A stretch of 64,000 nucleotides of DNA, taken from positions 124,001 to 188,000 of the forward strand of contig JABVXU010000018.1 of the NCBI GenBank assembly GCA_013365365.1, given 5' to 3'. Position numbers and translations under genes: made by a program. The notes under the pieces were generated by a model. That model did not search any database. It was not told the origin of the DNA and was given only the letters and a program-made list of their open reading frames with translations. Position 1 is the stretch's first letter, and the number at the start of each line of letters is the position of its first letter. The stretch is from Cruorifilaria tuberocauda. Lineage: Eukaryota > Nematoda > Chromadorea > Rhabditida > Onchocercidae. This document shows, piece by piece, positions 13,792 through 28,430 of this stretch.

Positions 13792-13843
13792 ATAATATCA
13801 GTTAATCATATCTCAACATAATATCAATTAATCATATCTTAAC
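13792..13843. repeat. Direct tandem duplication, 2 x 26 bp
   Basis: Copy one is 13792-13817 and copy two 13818-13843. They differ at two positions (G/A and C/T). This is a perfectly adjacent duplication in non-coding DNA, and no function is evident. Confidence 0.9.
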
Positions 13844-14879
13844 AAAATATGAGAACAAAAATTTAAATAAAACTGTTTATTTTTTTAATATTCATAAACG
13901 TATCTTTTGAAAGGTTTCTCTAAAACGTTAATTAGCCAAGGAAATGGATAAAAAGTTAACTTTTCAAAAATTAACCCAAAGATAGTATAATCATTCTTTC
14001 AAGCCAATTCACTTAAATTCATTCACTTCAAAAATAACCTTAAAATTAGTTTTTCGAATGGAAACCTACAGATAAGATAACAATATCATATTCGCATATC
14101 GACAAAACTATATTCTTCAGGTGACGATAAAAGAATTTTTTATGAAGAAGCGGCTTTTGCTTCCAATCATCACCATTTCCAAGTATTATTCAAATTACTC
14201 GATTACTTTATCAAATACCCTTTTAATTTCTTCAAAGAAGCAAAAATTTTCTTTTTTCTGCAACTTCAAAATTAAAAAGTATTACTTGATTTGATTTATA
14301 TTGAAATGAATGAAAATAGTTAAATAGATTAGTAATGATTTTAACGCTTTACTCCCAATCACTTCTTATCATTTTTTGATGTTACATAGTAATCTTTAAC
14401 TTTTAAATAATCTCTTCTTTATCTTTTTTGTTTCTCAAAAAAAATTTTTTTCCCAAAAAAATTGAATGCATCAAGGGGAAATGATATTAAACTAGAAAGG
14501 TAATAATATTGGTGAGAGTCATTAAGCTGCTTTTGATCGGTGTATTGTTTCAGCTGAATTTACTAAATTCATTGTTCAAATTTCTTTCCCATTTTTCGTT
14601 GTTATTACCCAAACTTCTGTGGGTTTCTAACTTTCAGCAGGCAAATATCACTTCCCCCAACTCCTTTTCCTATCATTCCGTATCACTCTATTCACCCATT
14701 TCCATTTCATACATTCATCTGTTTACAGTTTTCTTCTCCCTTCCCTTCCCCTCCCATCCTACCCGAAACTGTACACTCCTCTTCCATATTACTGTGAGAG
14801 AGCAATTTTAAACTATCGATAAAAACCTAAACTAGCTGGAAGTAAATGATAACAGTGCTGCTTTTTGGTTGATGAAAGG

Positions 14880-14904
14880 GAGAGAGAGAGAGAGAGAGAG
14901 AGAG
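14880..14904. repeat. (GA)n microsatellite
   Basis: Twelve near-perfect GA units. Confidence 0.9.
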
Positions 14905-15783
14905 GGACAGAGAAAGGAGTGGAATGTTAGTACTTGAAAGATTTCACTATCTAATCACCTAAAAAATCCAATGAGATTCAAATAGCTTAAACTAATCTAT
15001 GTGAAAAGAAAGAAAAATGATAAATTATACCGAATTATCATTCTTTTCTTTTCACTTTCTTTCTTATTATTAATTTTGTGTTACGCCCACACCTTTTCTT
15101 ATCACTAAAGAAATCAATTTCTCGGGTTTCTTAAAAGAGATCAGTTTCTCGGATTTCTTTTTATCATTATCATCGAACATTTTCTTATCTATCAATGGTT
15201 CAATTGTTATTATGTCATGTAAAATTTCATGCGAAATCTTTTCTAACTCTTTTTCTAGTTCAAAATATTTTATCATTTCACCAAATATTTTTTGCTCTTT
15301 GGATCATGAAGCAAGTAAAAAAGAGAGAGAAAAGAGAAAATAGAAGAGATGACGAAGAAGTTATACTTTTACTAAATTATTATTATCTTCCATTTACCTT
15401 CTTTTTTTTTATAACTCAAACATGCATCCTATTTAATTTATTAAAGTTATATTATTTTCTAATGTTCTAATGTTTACTGATTTTTACAGTTTTACATCAA
15501 CGTGAATCTCTTCCTTTTTCCTTCTCCTTCAATTCTAAAAATCCATGAAGCTTTTTCAAATATCCTTGATTTTATTCTATAAAGAAATATCCGGGAAACG
15601 GGAAAAGAGACGAGATTGGGAGTGAGAGTAGAGGGCTATTTTAGTTGCCAAGTTAAAGTAGAAGTATAAGAAAATGAAAAGATGAATGAAGCTATAAAAT
15701 GTGATGCAAAGATGCTTCTCGATTTGAATTTTATACGTATATTACTGGAGGGGCAAAATGAAGTGCTTCTGTGAGATGAATTC

Positions 15784-15784
<1 letters not shown>

Positions 15785-15816
<32 letters not shown>

Positions 15817-15824
15817 CCTTTCTC
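15785..15824. repeat. (CT)n microsatellite
   Basis: About twelve perfect CT units followed by imperfect TTTCTC units. It is the mirror class of the GA tract 900 bases earlier. Confidence 0.9.
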
Positions 15825-18654
15825 TTACAATATTCATCATTCGGTTCCATCACTCATTTAATATTCAAGCAATGAAAAGGAAAAAAATTTTTCTCCATTC
15901 CATTTAGGTATCACTTTACTTTCTTTTTTTCTTTCATATCTGAAGAAAGCGAAGCTTATTCTTTCCTTCAGTACTTTTTTTGTATTACAAAATTTTCCAT
16001 CTTTTTAATTACTGCAGTCTTCCTCATTTATTCTAATTATATTGTTAAGCAATATTGAATTAATGAATTTTTATTATTAAGTTAAAACTTGATAAATATT
16101 ATATTATCATAGATTATTGACAGCAAAAGTTCAACTTTTTTGTTTTTCTGTCAAAAAATTTAGAGGAGTTTTTTTTGTGCTAACAAAAAATGCATGAATT
16201 TGATATAAGCAAAATAATATTTTCAATAATATTGTTGTATATGAGCAATTACCGGCAGTTCAAAGAATAAAAAGTAGAAAAAATTTAATTTAATTTAATT
16301 TTTACCTAAAATATATTACCTTTTACAATAGAACTAATTACCGTATGCCACTTTTTTTTGTTTTTTCGTATTCGTCTTCTTACTTTTCTACTTATTAAAA
16401 CTTTTATTGCTGAATAATTGGTTATTGTGAAATGAATTTTTCTTCATTACAATCTTTGAAGGCTTTTTTATTTAAATATTTAATTTACCGAGTTTTTTTT
16501 CAAAAGGTGAGTTGTGCAATCAAGTTAAATGATTAAATGTGGAAATATTGAAGGTACTTTGAACAACAGTAATTCATCTTTTGAGAAGTGATTGATGAAT
16601 TGTTTTGTTTTGCAAATTTAACAAAACAATTGATTGTTAACGAAATTAAAATTCATAACATTTTTCTTTCTTCTTAATACTGTTAATAGAGAAATTTTCT
16701 TTTTACTCTTTAAAATTCTCATTAACTCATGATCTATAACAGTTATTCATAACACATTTGAACGATTAATGAAAATCTATTAGTTTTATCAATTTCTGAT
16801 CACACTAATTTATTATTTCAACTTGAATCATTAATTTAGCTTAAATAAAAACTTATCAATATGAAACTCGAATTCCTTCCTTCCATTTCATTCCGATTCC
16901 GTCCCATTTTCATTCATTCATTGCTTTTGTTATTTCAATCTTATTACTATTACTACTGTAACTTCATATTTTATTTAAAATATAGAATGATTTCTTAACA
17001 CATTCAGAATGTTCGTCAGCTGTTGGAGAGTTGCTTAAATTGCCAATAATTCGAACTGAATAGTCCATTCGTTGGTCGAAGTGTGAATCGTTCATCCCAT
17101 TTGCTTAACTCTTCCATCATACATTTACCAGAGGGAGACAAAGAGAGAGAGAGAAAGTATTTTATTAGTACTTCTCCAATCTGCGACAAAGTAATCAAGT
17201 CAAATTTGTTAGCACAGGATTGTTGAAAGCATCAAAATGATCGGTTGAATGCTAACCATTTTCACTTAAAAGTCGATCTTCTAATATTTGACACCTTTAA
17301 CTATGAATGTTATCATTCCTCTATGCCTTTCAATCCTTAAATTCAATTTAAGTGCATATTATTTAGAATGTTATTCTTCTGATCAATGCAAATAATCTCA
17401 GTATTAGCTTTGAATGATATCAATAAATCACTTATCGATCAATATTAATTTCCATCGATCTTAAATTATTTTCGAAATTAGAAAGAATTCGCAACAATTC
17501 ATAAATGATAATAAGTTAGCTCAAAATTATACTTTGAAATGATTGCAACTATTATATTATTGTCTAACACATGTAATATTGTTGATAATGAACTGTGATA
17601 ATTGCTTATCATTGTTCAGTTTTAGCAACGTTCCTTTCAAATGGAATTGATGAAAAAAAAAAAACTAATAAGATTTATTTTCTTCAAATAAAACTTAATA
17701 GACACCTTACTTGCTACTGTCTTTTCCAATCCCATCAAAATCTTTTTTATATCAACTTTGTCAAAAAAAAAATTTTTTTTTGAAGAATAATTCTGATTAT
17801 ATGAGTCATTTTGTAGTAAACATTAAACTATTATTTAACTTTTTTTCTTGAAGAAATAAATTTTTAATTTGTTCTAAAGTAGTAAGTATCAATATATTAT
17901 ATCAAAATATATGTTAAATATAATCCGTCTATTTTCTTTCTAACTTTTTCTTAAATTTTAACTGTACCGTTGCTAAAAGTATCCTTTTATTCGTGTAACA
18001 AATAATTTAGCACCAAAAATGAATCTCTTTTGTAGAAGTGATCGCTGATCTTTAACTTCTGAATTCAGACAACGTTAACAGTAAAATTTTATTATATATG
18101 ATTTTTTCATTGTGTATTGAAATGATGAAAATTGTATGGAATGAATTCAACATTTTTTTTTCTAATGAGAGGTGTAAATTTTTATTGAACTTCTTCAATT
18201 ACTTCCATTATTCGTTTGTTCGAATATGAAGAAGTAAGTAGCTAACAATTGAATACATCGCTAATGTCGCATGAAGTAATTATAATATGCAAATTGAAAT
18301 CTAATTAATAGATTTTATCGATTTATATGTGCTTAAATGTTAAACTTCTTCGTAGTGATGGAATTAAGAATAAGTGTCAGTACGTATACTCGCAACTTGT
18401 AAATTACGGATGAATTGATATAGTGAAAAGTAAATCATTAAAATAATTACTGCATATAAAAAAGAATTAAATTAATCAATGAAAAGTAAAACAAACGGAT
18501 CTTTTGCTCCAATAGCTTTTCTATAAATTCATTCAATGATTTGATCAGATACATGAAAATGATCGTTTTAAAATATTTTCCTCTTTTTTTTCCTTCCTAA
18601 TTTTCGATTTTGCTTTCAGCTAACTCTTCCTTCATTTTTTTTCCTTTACATCCT

Positions 18655-18740
18655 CGTTAGCGAGTGAAATCGGATGCGAATTGAGGATTGTCGGTGGATC
18701 GGTTGGAGTTTCACTTTACTGCTTCTTCTCAGGAGATAAC
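18655..18740. other. GC-richer exon-like island, strand unclear
   Basis: About 80 bases with clearly higher GC than the surroundings. On the plus strand the segment follows an acceptor-like CTCGTTAG and is open in one frame to 18,740. On the minus strand it lies between an acceptor-like AAGCAG and a donor-like GTAAAG and is also open in one frame. Neither reading gives a recognisable domain or a partner exon. It may be a conserved element or an exon of an unmapped gene. Confidence 0.2.
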
Positions 18741-19375
18741 TAACTTTTTGATGCTTCCAACTCCTTTTCCAGCATTACTCAATCAAATGATTTAAATCTA
18801 TTCTTTCTCTATCGAAAAAATTTATTAGTAATGTTGAAGTTGTAAAAAATCACTCACTGATCAATATCAGTTGATAAAAGTCCCATCGATTCAATTCACC
18901 AATTTTATTTTTTTTGCTTAATAATTATTTTTTTACCGGCCAGAAACATTATCAAAGAGTGAACTTTTTATTTCATTTTATCTTTCAGAGAAAAAAAGTA
19001 TTTCTATCTTAATATATATGTTTCTCTGATTGATTATCTTGATAATATTTTAATATACGCTGATAGCAAATTCAAATATATTTCCACTTAACGTATTTTA
19101 GCATTTTTCATGTTTATTACTATATTTAAGCTCTTGTTAAATATGTTATAATTATTTTATATCATTTTAAGTAGTATAAGCTAAAAATGAAAAGCTTAAT
19201 CTTAAGATATCAAATCTAAAATTTCCTAATAAAAATTCCAATAGCTTTCATTTATCATTTTTATAAATTAAAAAAAACAACGTATTCATCTAATTATTTA
19301 TATTTTGGAAAAATTTCTCATTCTGTTTAATGATTTCTATTACACAAAAAGAAAATGAGCTAATAAAATACTCAG

Positions 19376-19472
19376 TTCGATAGTCTTCAAAGTTAAGAAT
19401 CATCGTTGTCCGCCGGAGATTTGCGTGACATTCAGAAGGAGTGATAGATGTTGTGTGACGAGAATTACAAAG
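19376..19472 (+). other. Exon-like island, Cys-rich frame, unassigned
   Basis: Bounded by an acceptor-like ACTCAG (before 19376) and a donor-like AAG|GTCTCA (after 19472). The frame between them is open for 32 codons and contains HRCPPEICVTFRRSDRCC, an unusual composition for AT-rich intergenic DNA. GC is locally raised. It is about 640 bases from the island at 18,655-18,740, so both could be exons of one gene. I could not match their phases to any known protein. Confidence 0.25.
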
Positions 19473-21704
19473 GTCTCATTCAACGCAATATTTGTAAATT
19501 CTTGAACAAAAAAAATTCAATGAATGCATCTAAACGGGTAGAGTGGATGACGGTTGTTAAGGCGTGCGTGATCGTGAAGGCAAGATAATGCAAACATTAC
19601 ATGCATCAAATAGAAGCGTATATCTGCATGTATGTGTGACATTTGGAAATTGCATTTCAATTGTTTTTTTTGGAATCAGAAAAACAGACTTTTTTTGGAA
19701 TAGCTGGAAATTTTAGAAAGAGTTTGAGAAGTATGAGAGAATCTGAAGTATCCCAATGTGAATGTGTTTAGATTTAGCTCATTGATAGTGTCAGCGACAA
19801 ACCCATTCAATTCAGTCGCAATTTTCTTTTTACCAAAGATTCCGAAAGAGAAAATTCCAAATTTTTACCATTGATAGTAACAGTATACTAGGATCTTTTC
19901 AAGAATTTTATGTTTGAATTTAAATTTGAATTTCATTTTATCACGGTAATTTATTGTTGAACTAATTAATTGCATTGTAAAAATCTGAAGATATGTATTA
20001 TATGATAACGATTGAATGCTAAGTAATAACGTTATTATCAATTGATGAAAAAGGTTTAATACATTTGTAAGATTAAAATCACTATTAAAATGGCTTCTAA
20101 TCAAATAATCAACTAAATAAGTAACAACTAGCTAATAGTATTATTATTGTATCAATTACTATTGTACTATGTAATATGAAATTTTCTTGTAATTAATAAT
20201 TTATATGATAAATTTATATCATCTTTTAATTATTACACACATAACCAAAAAAGAATTATTTTGAAATAATTTTTTTGTTGAATAACCTTTTGGATTTTCT
20301 TACCATTAGTATATGTGGAAAATTTGACGTCATATTGATATTGGTATCGTATATGTTATAATTAGATGATATTATAGGTTTGTATAATGATTACCGTCGT
20401 ACCAACCATACACCCATCAGCAAAAACATCTCTTCAGAAATTTTGATCAAACCTGATCGCCAACATCAATAATTATACAGTAGATTTCATTGGACCCAAC
20501 GTCATTTTGATCATCATTTTTATATTAAATTAAGCGCTATTTCATACTTTCTATTCATTTACTTAAAGAATGAATTTTCTAAAAATAAAAATATATTACT
20601 TGCAAAATGAGAAGATAGGCGATCCAGAAAATTATCAGTTCTTTTTTTTCTACTTCTTGACTTTCAATTTTATTTAAAATATCTCAATACTTGAAAAATA
20701 AATTTCAGAAGCAATAATAATGAAAGTTAGTTTATATTCTAATATTTTATAGAAGTTCCGAAATTGAAGTTAAATTTTCAGTGTTGTAGTGTGTCCTCAT
20801 CCTGAATCGTAAAAGTGCTTATATGAGTAGCTCAGTGAATTTGAAATCAGATTGAAGTTGACTTTGTCAATCTCTTTTGGATAAGAGTATAATGGAGTGT
20901 ACTAAGCAGCTGCAAAGCGCAAACATGAAGATTATAGGATAGAGAAGAAAATTTGGAAAAAAAGTTTGGGAAGGTTGAAAGGCATTTTTGGTGCTTATTT
21001 AAGCAGCACGTGAAAAATGCTTTTTTATGAAAGTTATTTTGCTTATTCTCACAGTATATTTCATTTACTTATGGTGTGAATTTTCTTTTTGAATTAAAAA
21101 TTTTCTTTAATTTGAATGCAAAAAAATATTTGTTGAATTTCGATCAGTCTTAGATCGATAAAAACATTGAAAAAACGATCATATCATTTGTTAGAAAAGA
21201 AATCAATCATTCATAATGCATTACTTTATCACTGACCAACCTAATGACCGTATCCGAAATGATCGTATTTGTTAGTCTAATCAATCATAAATATACTTAT
21301 GAAGTTTATTTACTTTAAAATCTTAATTTTCTCAAGTTTAATTTTTTTCGTAACAAAGAAATTTATTACTTACTTCTTAATTTGCTATTTTAAGAAATAA
21401 CTTTCAAATACTAAAATATAAAAATGAAATTATTCAAATTAAATTTACCCAAAAAAAAGAATTACCCATTTAGTATTAACCATTTCTTATTGAGAATTTT
21501 TTTTCGATAATTTCAAAACTTTCTTTTTAAAATCTGAAATAACACTTCATTTCGCTCTTTTCTTTATCACTTTTTTTACAGCTCATTGGTTACCTCAAAC
21601 AGGTATATGGTAAAGAGGAAAAAAAGAGTTTCATTGAATTTATGCATAGACTGACTAGATTATTCAGCAATACAGAAATATTTTATTAACTCGTCCTTTT
21701 GTAG

Positions 21705-21926
21705 AACAAACGTAAAAATAATATCATGATAATGGATGGTAGAGGAGGAATATATATGCCATCCACCGGTCGTGGAGTAATTGATTCAACATTGTTGGCG
21801 AATTTCTGTACTACCACTACCACTACTAATTTTAATACTATTATTTCAATAATGATAGTAATAGTAATAAATAATATCATACTAACAAATTTTTCTAACA
21901 ATTACTATGAACAACACTTTTTTTAA
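21705..21926 (+). other. Possible first exon after an acceptor site
   Basis: A strong acceptor-like CCTTTTGTAG ends at 21704. After 21 bases comes ATG (21726), with a second in-frame ATG two codons on, and an open frame to 21926. It begins MIMDGRGGIYMPSTGRGVID and continues through a Thr run encoded by ACT/ACC repeats. The acceptor could serve spliced-leader trans-splicing. The opposite strand is also open for 71 codons, which lowers confidence. No domain recognised. Confidence 0.2.
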
Positions 21927-24900
21927 TGTTCTCTTAAATTTACAATTTTAAAAAGTAGCGGAGGAATTTTTATGATATGGATAATATTTTTATTCAAAGG
22001 AAAAAAAATTTTATTTCTCATTTCATCAAACTTAAGTTTCTTACTCGTTTTTTTTACCTCTAATAATTCGTGTTATATAAATGCAATATTCATACTCTTT
22101 TGTATTGTTGCAAATAATTTTAAAATACATTGGGTGTTACTGTGAATTGAATAGTATTAAAAATTTTGATTAAATATTTAGCGATTATATGGTCGATGCT
22201 TTTGTTTCTTATTTTTTATTAAATTAAAGTTTCAAATTCAAAACACTTTATCAATTAATTAATAAACTCAAATAGGTTCTTTTCATAAATCAACTTTATG
22301 GAAGTAAGTGCTACGCCCCATCTACCAGGTTGTACCAGGATTTTAAGTTCCCAGTTGAAGATTAAACCAAAAAAAATTTCTTTGCTCAGTTATCATATAT
22401 TCATTTTTTCCATCTTTTCGTGTCCCACTTACTTTAGTATCATCTAATTTATAAAAGTCTACTTAAATTATTTTACATTCGTATATTACGATACATATGT
22501 GCTTTTCTACATCTTTTACTTTTTTATTTTGGAGTATTGAATTTTTAAAAATATATTTAATAGTATCAATGAGAACTGTATTTATTTTGATTCTCCTTTT
22601 GATAGTTTGAAAATTTTCGATCATTGATTACGATTAAAATGTTTCAATTATAAAATTAAGAATTACTTTTTCGTCTAAAATTCGGTTATCTTCCATTTTC
22701 GATTGAACTTGGTCTTCATTTTGCAGTGCGATTTAGCATGTTGCTAAAGATTGCTTATAATTCGTAATTGAAGCTCGATACCTGACCATGATGATGATAT
22801 GATGCTCGATATTGGTTATAATGGAATAAATGGTTGTCAACTACAGGTAACCAAGGTAATTTGGAAAAAAGGCTCAGTGATCTCAAATTTAAAGAAAAAG
22901 ATATAAATGTAGGATATAAAAAAGGATATAAAAAATGTATGCTTGCATTTTTCTTCCACTCTTTCGCAAAATCTCCATTTTTCGTTTATTTCATCGAAAC
23001 AATTTTGATCAAATTTTTTGCTTCAAATATTCTTCCTTTTTTAAAAAAGTATTGACCTTTCGTTGACATCGTTTTTTTAAGAAAGTATTAACCGTTCGTT
23101 AATATTATCGAGCATATATGCTATACTATTGTTTATTACTTGAATATATCTGAGTCAGATAGTTTGAGTTTTAGCGGAAAGTTGAAACTTTGTAAAATCT
23201 CTTTACACTAATTTATAAATCAATCTTCGCAGCTAGTAAATTGTGTAAAATGTTTATGTTTATTTTCCAACAACTCAGTGGTGGACAATTTTAAATTCTT
23301 ATCAAACTGGAATAGTAAAAAATAGAAATATTGACAATCGGGATTATGATAATGATTGAAAGTGACTGATACGAATAATTTTTCTTCATTATTCGTTCAT
23401 CTGAATGAAACCACAGTCAAGGTGCTAAAACCACAAATCATTATAAAATGTGTCTTTGTATCGATATTATCTTCCAATTAGCTTGAAAATTTCAACTTTA
23501 TCGGTAACTTCAGAGCAGCCAAGTTCTAATGGTGGAAGTGATAATGATCATAATGAATATAGCTGGTCAGTAGTAATAATCTAATTCCAGTTTCCTCTCT
23601 GCTTTTTTTGATTTTGCTGGATACTAGGGATTTAAAATATTTTCAGAAAACAGTACACTTTCAGCTCAAAAAAAAGGGTAAAAGCTTTGCTTATTTAATT
23701 AGCTTTTAGCTTCATTACATTAAAAAAAAGCTAGAATTAAAGATATAATTTAAATAACTTTTGAAATTCATAAGGAATTGAAGGAATTTTAGCATATTGA
23801 AGGGCGAAAGTAGGACATTCCGCATTACTGAATTCTAACAAATAATTGTAAAAGAAAAAAATAGCAGTAATTTGTAAGATTTTTGTATGAAGAAGAAGAA
23901 GAAAAAAGGAAAACTTACATTTCACTCGTTGAAAAGGTCACGTAAAGAAAATTTAGGTAAAAAGGAGAAATGCGAAAAAAAGTTGAGAGGAACGATGGGA
24001 AAGCATGAAAAAAAAGAACGACAAGGATAAGGGTGACAAAGATAAGAATCTATCGTTGTTAATTTGTTTTCAATATCACACACACACATGCATATACAGA
24101 TAGACATTTGTACATTTTGTTTTTACCTGATCCTTTAAAAATGAGGACGTTGAAGTTGGTAATGATGGAAGGGATAGGAAGAGAAGAGAAGACGAATCGT
24201 TGAATGGATGGATGGACGGATGGGTGAGTTTTATATGAGAGAATTCTTTCAAAAAAAGTTCCTGTAGTTAGTAAATTAAATTTTAATTTTCTTTTTTTAA
24301 ATTACAATAATTAATCACAAAAATTATTGCTTATTCAAATTTCCATTCTGTTCTTTTCGTAATTATTTAAAAATTGAAATAGTGAATAAGTGCACTTTTA
24401 TTATAATACATCTATGTATGTAACTAGAAATAACTTAAATTAAATTTTAATTATATTGATATAATTATTAGTGATCTCTTTCCATCCCTTCATTTAGTTT
24501 AACTGTTATAAAATTCTATTTGAATAATTTATAGCAATGTAAGAGTGGACAATAGATAAGTGTGTTAAAAAGTACTCTCGAAATATGAATTATTTAATTA
24601 GGGTAAGTATTAAAAGAGTGGACTAATTTGTATACAAAATTTCGTTTAAACAAAGTAATGCATGGCTTAATTCTTCTTTACAATTTAAAATATCTCTTTA
24701 TTTAATTGCATGCTCTTCTTCGAATGATCATAGATTACTGTTCATTATCATAATGTTTATTTGATCATAAGTATAATTTTTCTCGACAGATATTGTATAG
24801 TGACCAATTGATATCAAAGACATTACCCTCTTATCTTCTTATCATCTTCAGTTATCACTCTCAGTTATACTAATAACCTATGAAAATAACACACATCTAT

Positions 24901-24941
24901 CTATTCCATTTGCAGATAAATAATTGAATGGAAGGGATACT

Positions 24942-24972
24942 ACTGGTCATTGGTCACTGGTCACTGGTCATT
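24942..24972. repeat. TGGTCACT tandem repeat
   Basis: Three to four imperfect copies of an 8-base unit (TGGTCAC/T). Confidence 0.8.
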
Positions 24973-25120
24973 CCACATATATTACCTTCTTTACAATGTG
25001 AAGAATGAAACTACCGTACCTTTTGAACTTTTTTGTGGGTTCCGCGTCACACACACGATGAAACATTCGTTCATTTCAGTGAAGCAAATCTCTAACCTGA
25101 CTATTTGCTGTTTGGATACA

Positions 25121-25168
25121 AGTGCATGTATATGTGCATGATGTGCATGTGCATGTGCATGTGCATGT
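25121..25168. repeat. GTGCAT hexanucleotide repeat
   Basis: About six GTGCAT units. On the minus strand they encode His-Ala repeats, which explains the 80-codon frame at 24991-25233. That frame is not reported as a gene. Confidence 0.9.
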
Positions 25169-25479
25169 AAAAGTGCAAGTATAGATATAGTTACGTGTAG
25201 CAGTGTGAATGCAAGTTTAATTGTGTACGCCATTGTTGAGAAGAGACTTCTCTAACTGTCTATCCACCATTTCTACCTTTTACCTGGTGGATTACCTTTC
25301 TCAAGTTAATTTCTTTGTCATCTCTACTCATTCGCTTTTTTCTCTGTTTGTTTCTTTGCACACAAAGAGTTTGGTAAAGAGAGAAGAAAGAGGTAACTGA
25401 TAGCATTACTGTGTCCAACTCACATATGTGAGTACGGTCGTCTGTCATTTCAATGGTGTCACCTATTCCCTCTTATCAT

Positions 25480-25504
25480 AGAGAGAGAGAGAGAGAGAGA
25501 GAGA
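25480..25504. repeat. (GA)n microsatellite
   Basis: Twelve GA units in non-coding DNA. Confidence 0.9.
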
Positions 25505-28428
25505 AACAGACACAGATATATCCTTCTCAACTACGAAATGTTTCTTCTATTTCTTCTTTTCCTTTATTTGAATTCTTTTTACTTTAGGACTTGTAGGTTA
25601 GAAATGAATAACCGATGCTTACATGAAGTCATAGGTCATTTCAGTCACAGAGGGTAGGATTGAATGAAGCCAAAGATTATGTCAATCTCATGTGCTATTC
25701 AAGTTATCGTGGAGTATACATAAAAATACTTATCCATTAGCAATCAGCAATTGATAACGAGTGATTAGAAAGATCTAAACCGATTGGTATGTGATAGTAT
25801 GAATAAATAATATATTCCATTGGTGTTTAATTTTGTATTTATTTTACTCTGCCAGTTTGCTACTGCATTTTAAGAAAAGTGAGATTTGACAAACTTACTT
25901 AGTAGGACTAAAGTTTAAATACAGGACAGCAATTAATCAAACGGTAATTTAATCAATGGGATCAAAATAAGCTAGTAATAATAATATCATATGAGAACAG
26001 TTGAAGAAATGATTTATTATCGATGACAGTTGCATATTTCATTGTGCATGAATGAGAATGATGGCATCATTACGTTACTTCTCGAATCACACATTAAAGA
26101 AATGTATTCATTCTCAAACATTTCATATTCAAGGTCTTTTTTCTTCTATATCAAAATCATAATTTTGATGTGAAGAAGGAAGATAATTTGATCATAAGTC
26201 AAATTTTGCTACATTACCACTTTTTCTGAGGTGTTGTTTGACGAATTATCTGACAAATAAAGAATTATTCTACTTGATGAAATTACATCAAGATATTATT
26301 TTGATACTAACTTACTTTTATATTCGTAATCAATTAAAATCAGTAATACAGCAAAGTAAATTCCATCACTGTTATTTTATGCACTTCTTTTTCTTTGAGA
26401 AATTCATCTTAAAAAATATAGTAAATGATAAGTTTAGCTCTTTTCACACAAGGGAATTTTAATATTATGATGTGGGAGAAGCATCTTATTGGCTTTTTTA
26501 GCATTCAATATTGAGAAGCTAAAAGAAGGTAATAAGTTTTGCATGGTTAAGGAGGCAATTGAATAGTATTCATTAGCTAATTTAAATTAATTATTATCCT
26601 GATAATCTTCATTACTGAATCATTGAAAAACTAAAAAATTATTTGATTGCTTCGGAAGATCTTTGCTACGGCTTTTCGCTTCAATGAGCTAACGCTTTTT
26701 TCAATACAGTTAAAAATGAAAAAAAAAACTCTTCCTTGAAATGATATCCTACAATAATCAGTCTAACTTCCAGATCGAATCCAGATCGAAGCTAACAGAA
26801 TTGTATAAGAAATTTTAGAAATGATATTTTCAAGGTAGAAAGGAATAAAATTCATTTAACTTTGAAGATTTCAGTAAGCATAAAATTTTCGCATTGCTTC
26901 ATTATTACTCAAATTGTAGCATAATGAGAATGAATAATTTGACGTGTCATTTATCGAATGACATTTACCAAAGACTTCAGTGATAACAAGTGATATGAAG
27001 AGACTTCCTTTCAACTTTAATATATATATACATATGTGCTTTGATCAAGCAGTTTCTAATGAACCCTGCAAATAGGAATGCTTTTTAAGCAAATATTATC
27101 GCATACATCAAAAAGCACACATCAGTGAGCAAGTGTTTAAAGAGTAGAGAAAACAGTCCTTTTTTTGATAACGATTTCTGAATCATTTTGAGATTTCAAT
27201 CAATAAACTATGATTCTCTGCCAAATTTTCTTGTCATACTAGATTATTGATTGATTTAGATTTCATGATTAAAGTTTTGCGGAAATTTCAACCAATAATA
27301 CATGATTTATGAATTTTTTTTCACATCCATAAACATCTTGAAAATTGAATGTAAATGTCATGAAAACTCAACACTGAGCTTATCCAATGATGAATATGCT
27401 AGAATAATTTACATGAAATGATGATCATCTGTTTATACTTATGAAGAAACTGATAATGTAGTAATATTTATTCTACCACATATAACTTCAATTAAACTTT
27501 CTCACCTCTCTTTTTAATTTAAAGCATATCAATTAACTTTGAAATGAAATATTTTAAGGATAATTTTTATTTGTTTGTTTTTTTTTGTTTCCTATTGTAT
27601 GCATTATATATTGTTGCTCTTTTTTAATTAAGTGTAAATAACTATTATGTTCCTAAAATAGCACTTAAATTAACTGAATTAATATTATGTAATTTAAATT
27701 GTAGTATAATTAATATAGGAAGAAGATTAGTAAGAGTAGATGTTAAGGAATGAGAGAGGATTGGGAGCAGTTGTCTTGTCAGTTTAAGTTTATTAGTAAT
27801 CCACAAGAGTAGTTAGTTCCTCCTGAAAAGCTTTGTTCGGCCTGAACGGAATGTTTATATTAGAAGAGTGGAGTAATGGGAGAGAAGAAAGGAAAATTTT
27901 AAGTATCTATTTTCCATTCTGCCCTATTTAAACCGTTTAAGCCTGAAAGCCTGAACCATCTGTGCTTCATTCTTCTTCATCCTTTCCTACTTTGTTTTGC
28001 AATGAGTTACTTCAAAATTTATAAATCATTTAAAAGGGAAGTCAGTAAAAATTTATATTTTACAATAAGTATTGGATAACAATTTTCAAATTTGATAGGA
28101 TTTTTCCTAAATTAACATCTTTTTTTGGTATCGTAGGGTTTGTGTAGCACAAAATTGTCATTATTTAGCTCTTACAATAAATAAGCTTAAGAGATTCCTA
28201 TTTTTGTAATTCTTGATGAAGTAATACTTAGAACTGAGAAAGAAATTTGCGTAATTTCACATGTTCTACATGAAATATTATTCGTATGATTCATTGATTT
28301 TCCATGAATAGATTTTGCAGGTTTATTTATGTGATATTTCAAATATTTCATTACATTTTGAGCGAAAAATGATCGTAATAAGCGCAAATTTTCGGTTCAT
28401 TCCAATATAATAACTCATTGATTTTTAC

Positions 28429-28430
28429 AG
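28429..28430 (+). promoter_or_regulatory. Acceptor AG upstream of the BED/hAT gene
   Basis: ATTTTTACAG ends here, 53 bases before the start codon at 28484. No exon that could be spliced to it was found upstream. It may therefore be a spliced-leader trans-splice acceptor, or the 3' end of an intron in the 5' untranslated region. Confidence 0.4.

Noticed and set aside
24991..25233. Minus-strand 80-codon frame with His-Ala repeats
   Set aside because: Explained by the GTGCAT repeat.
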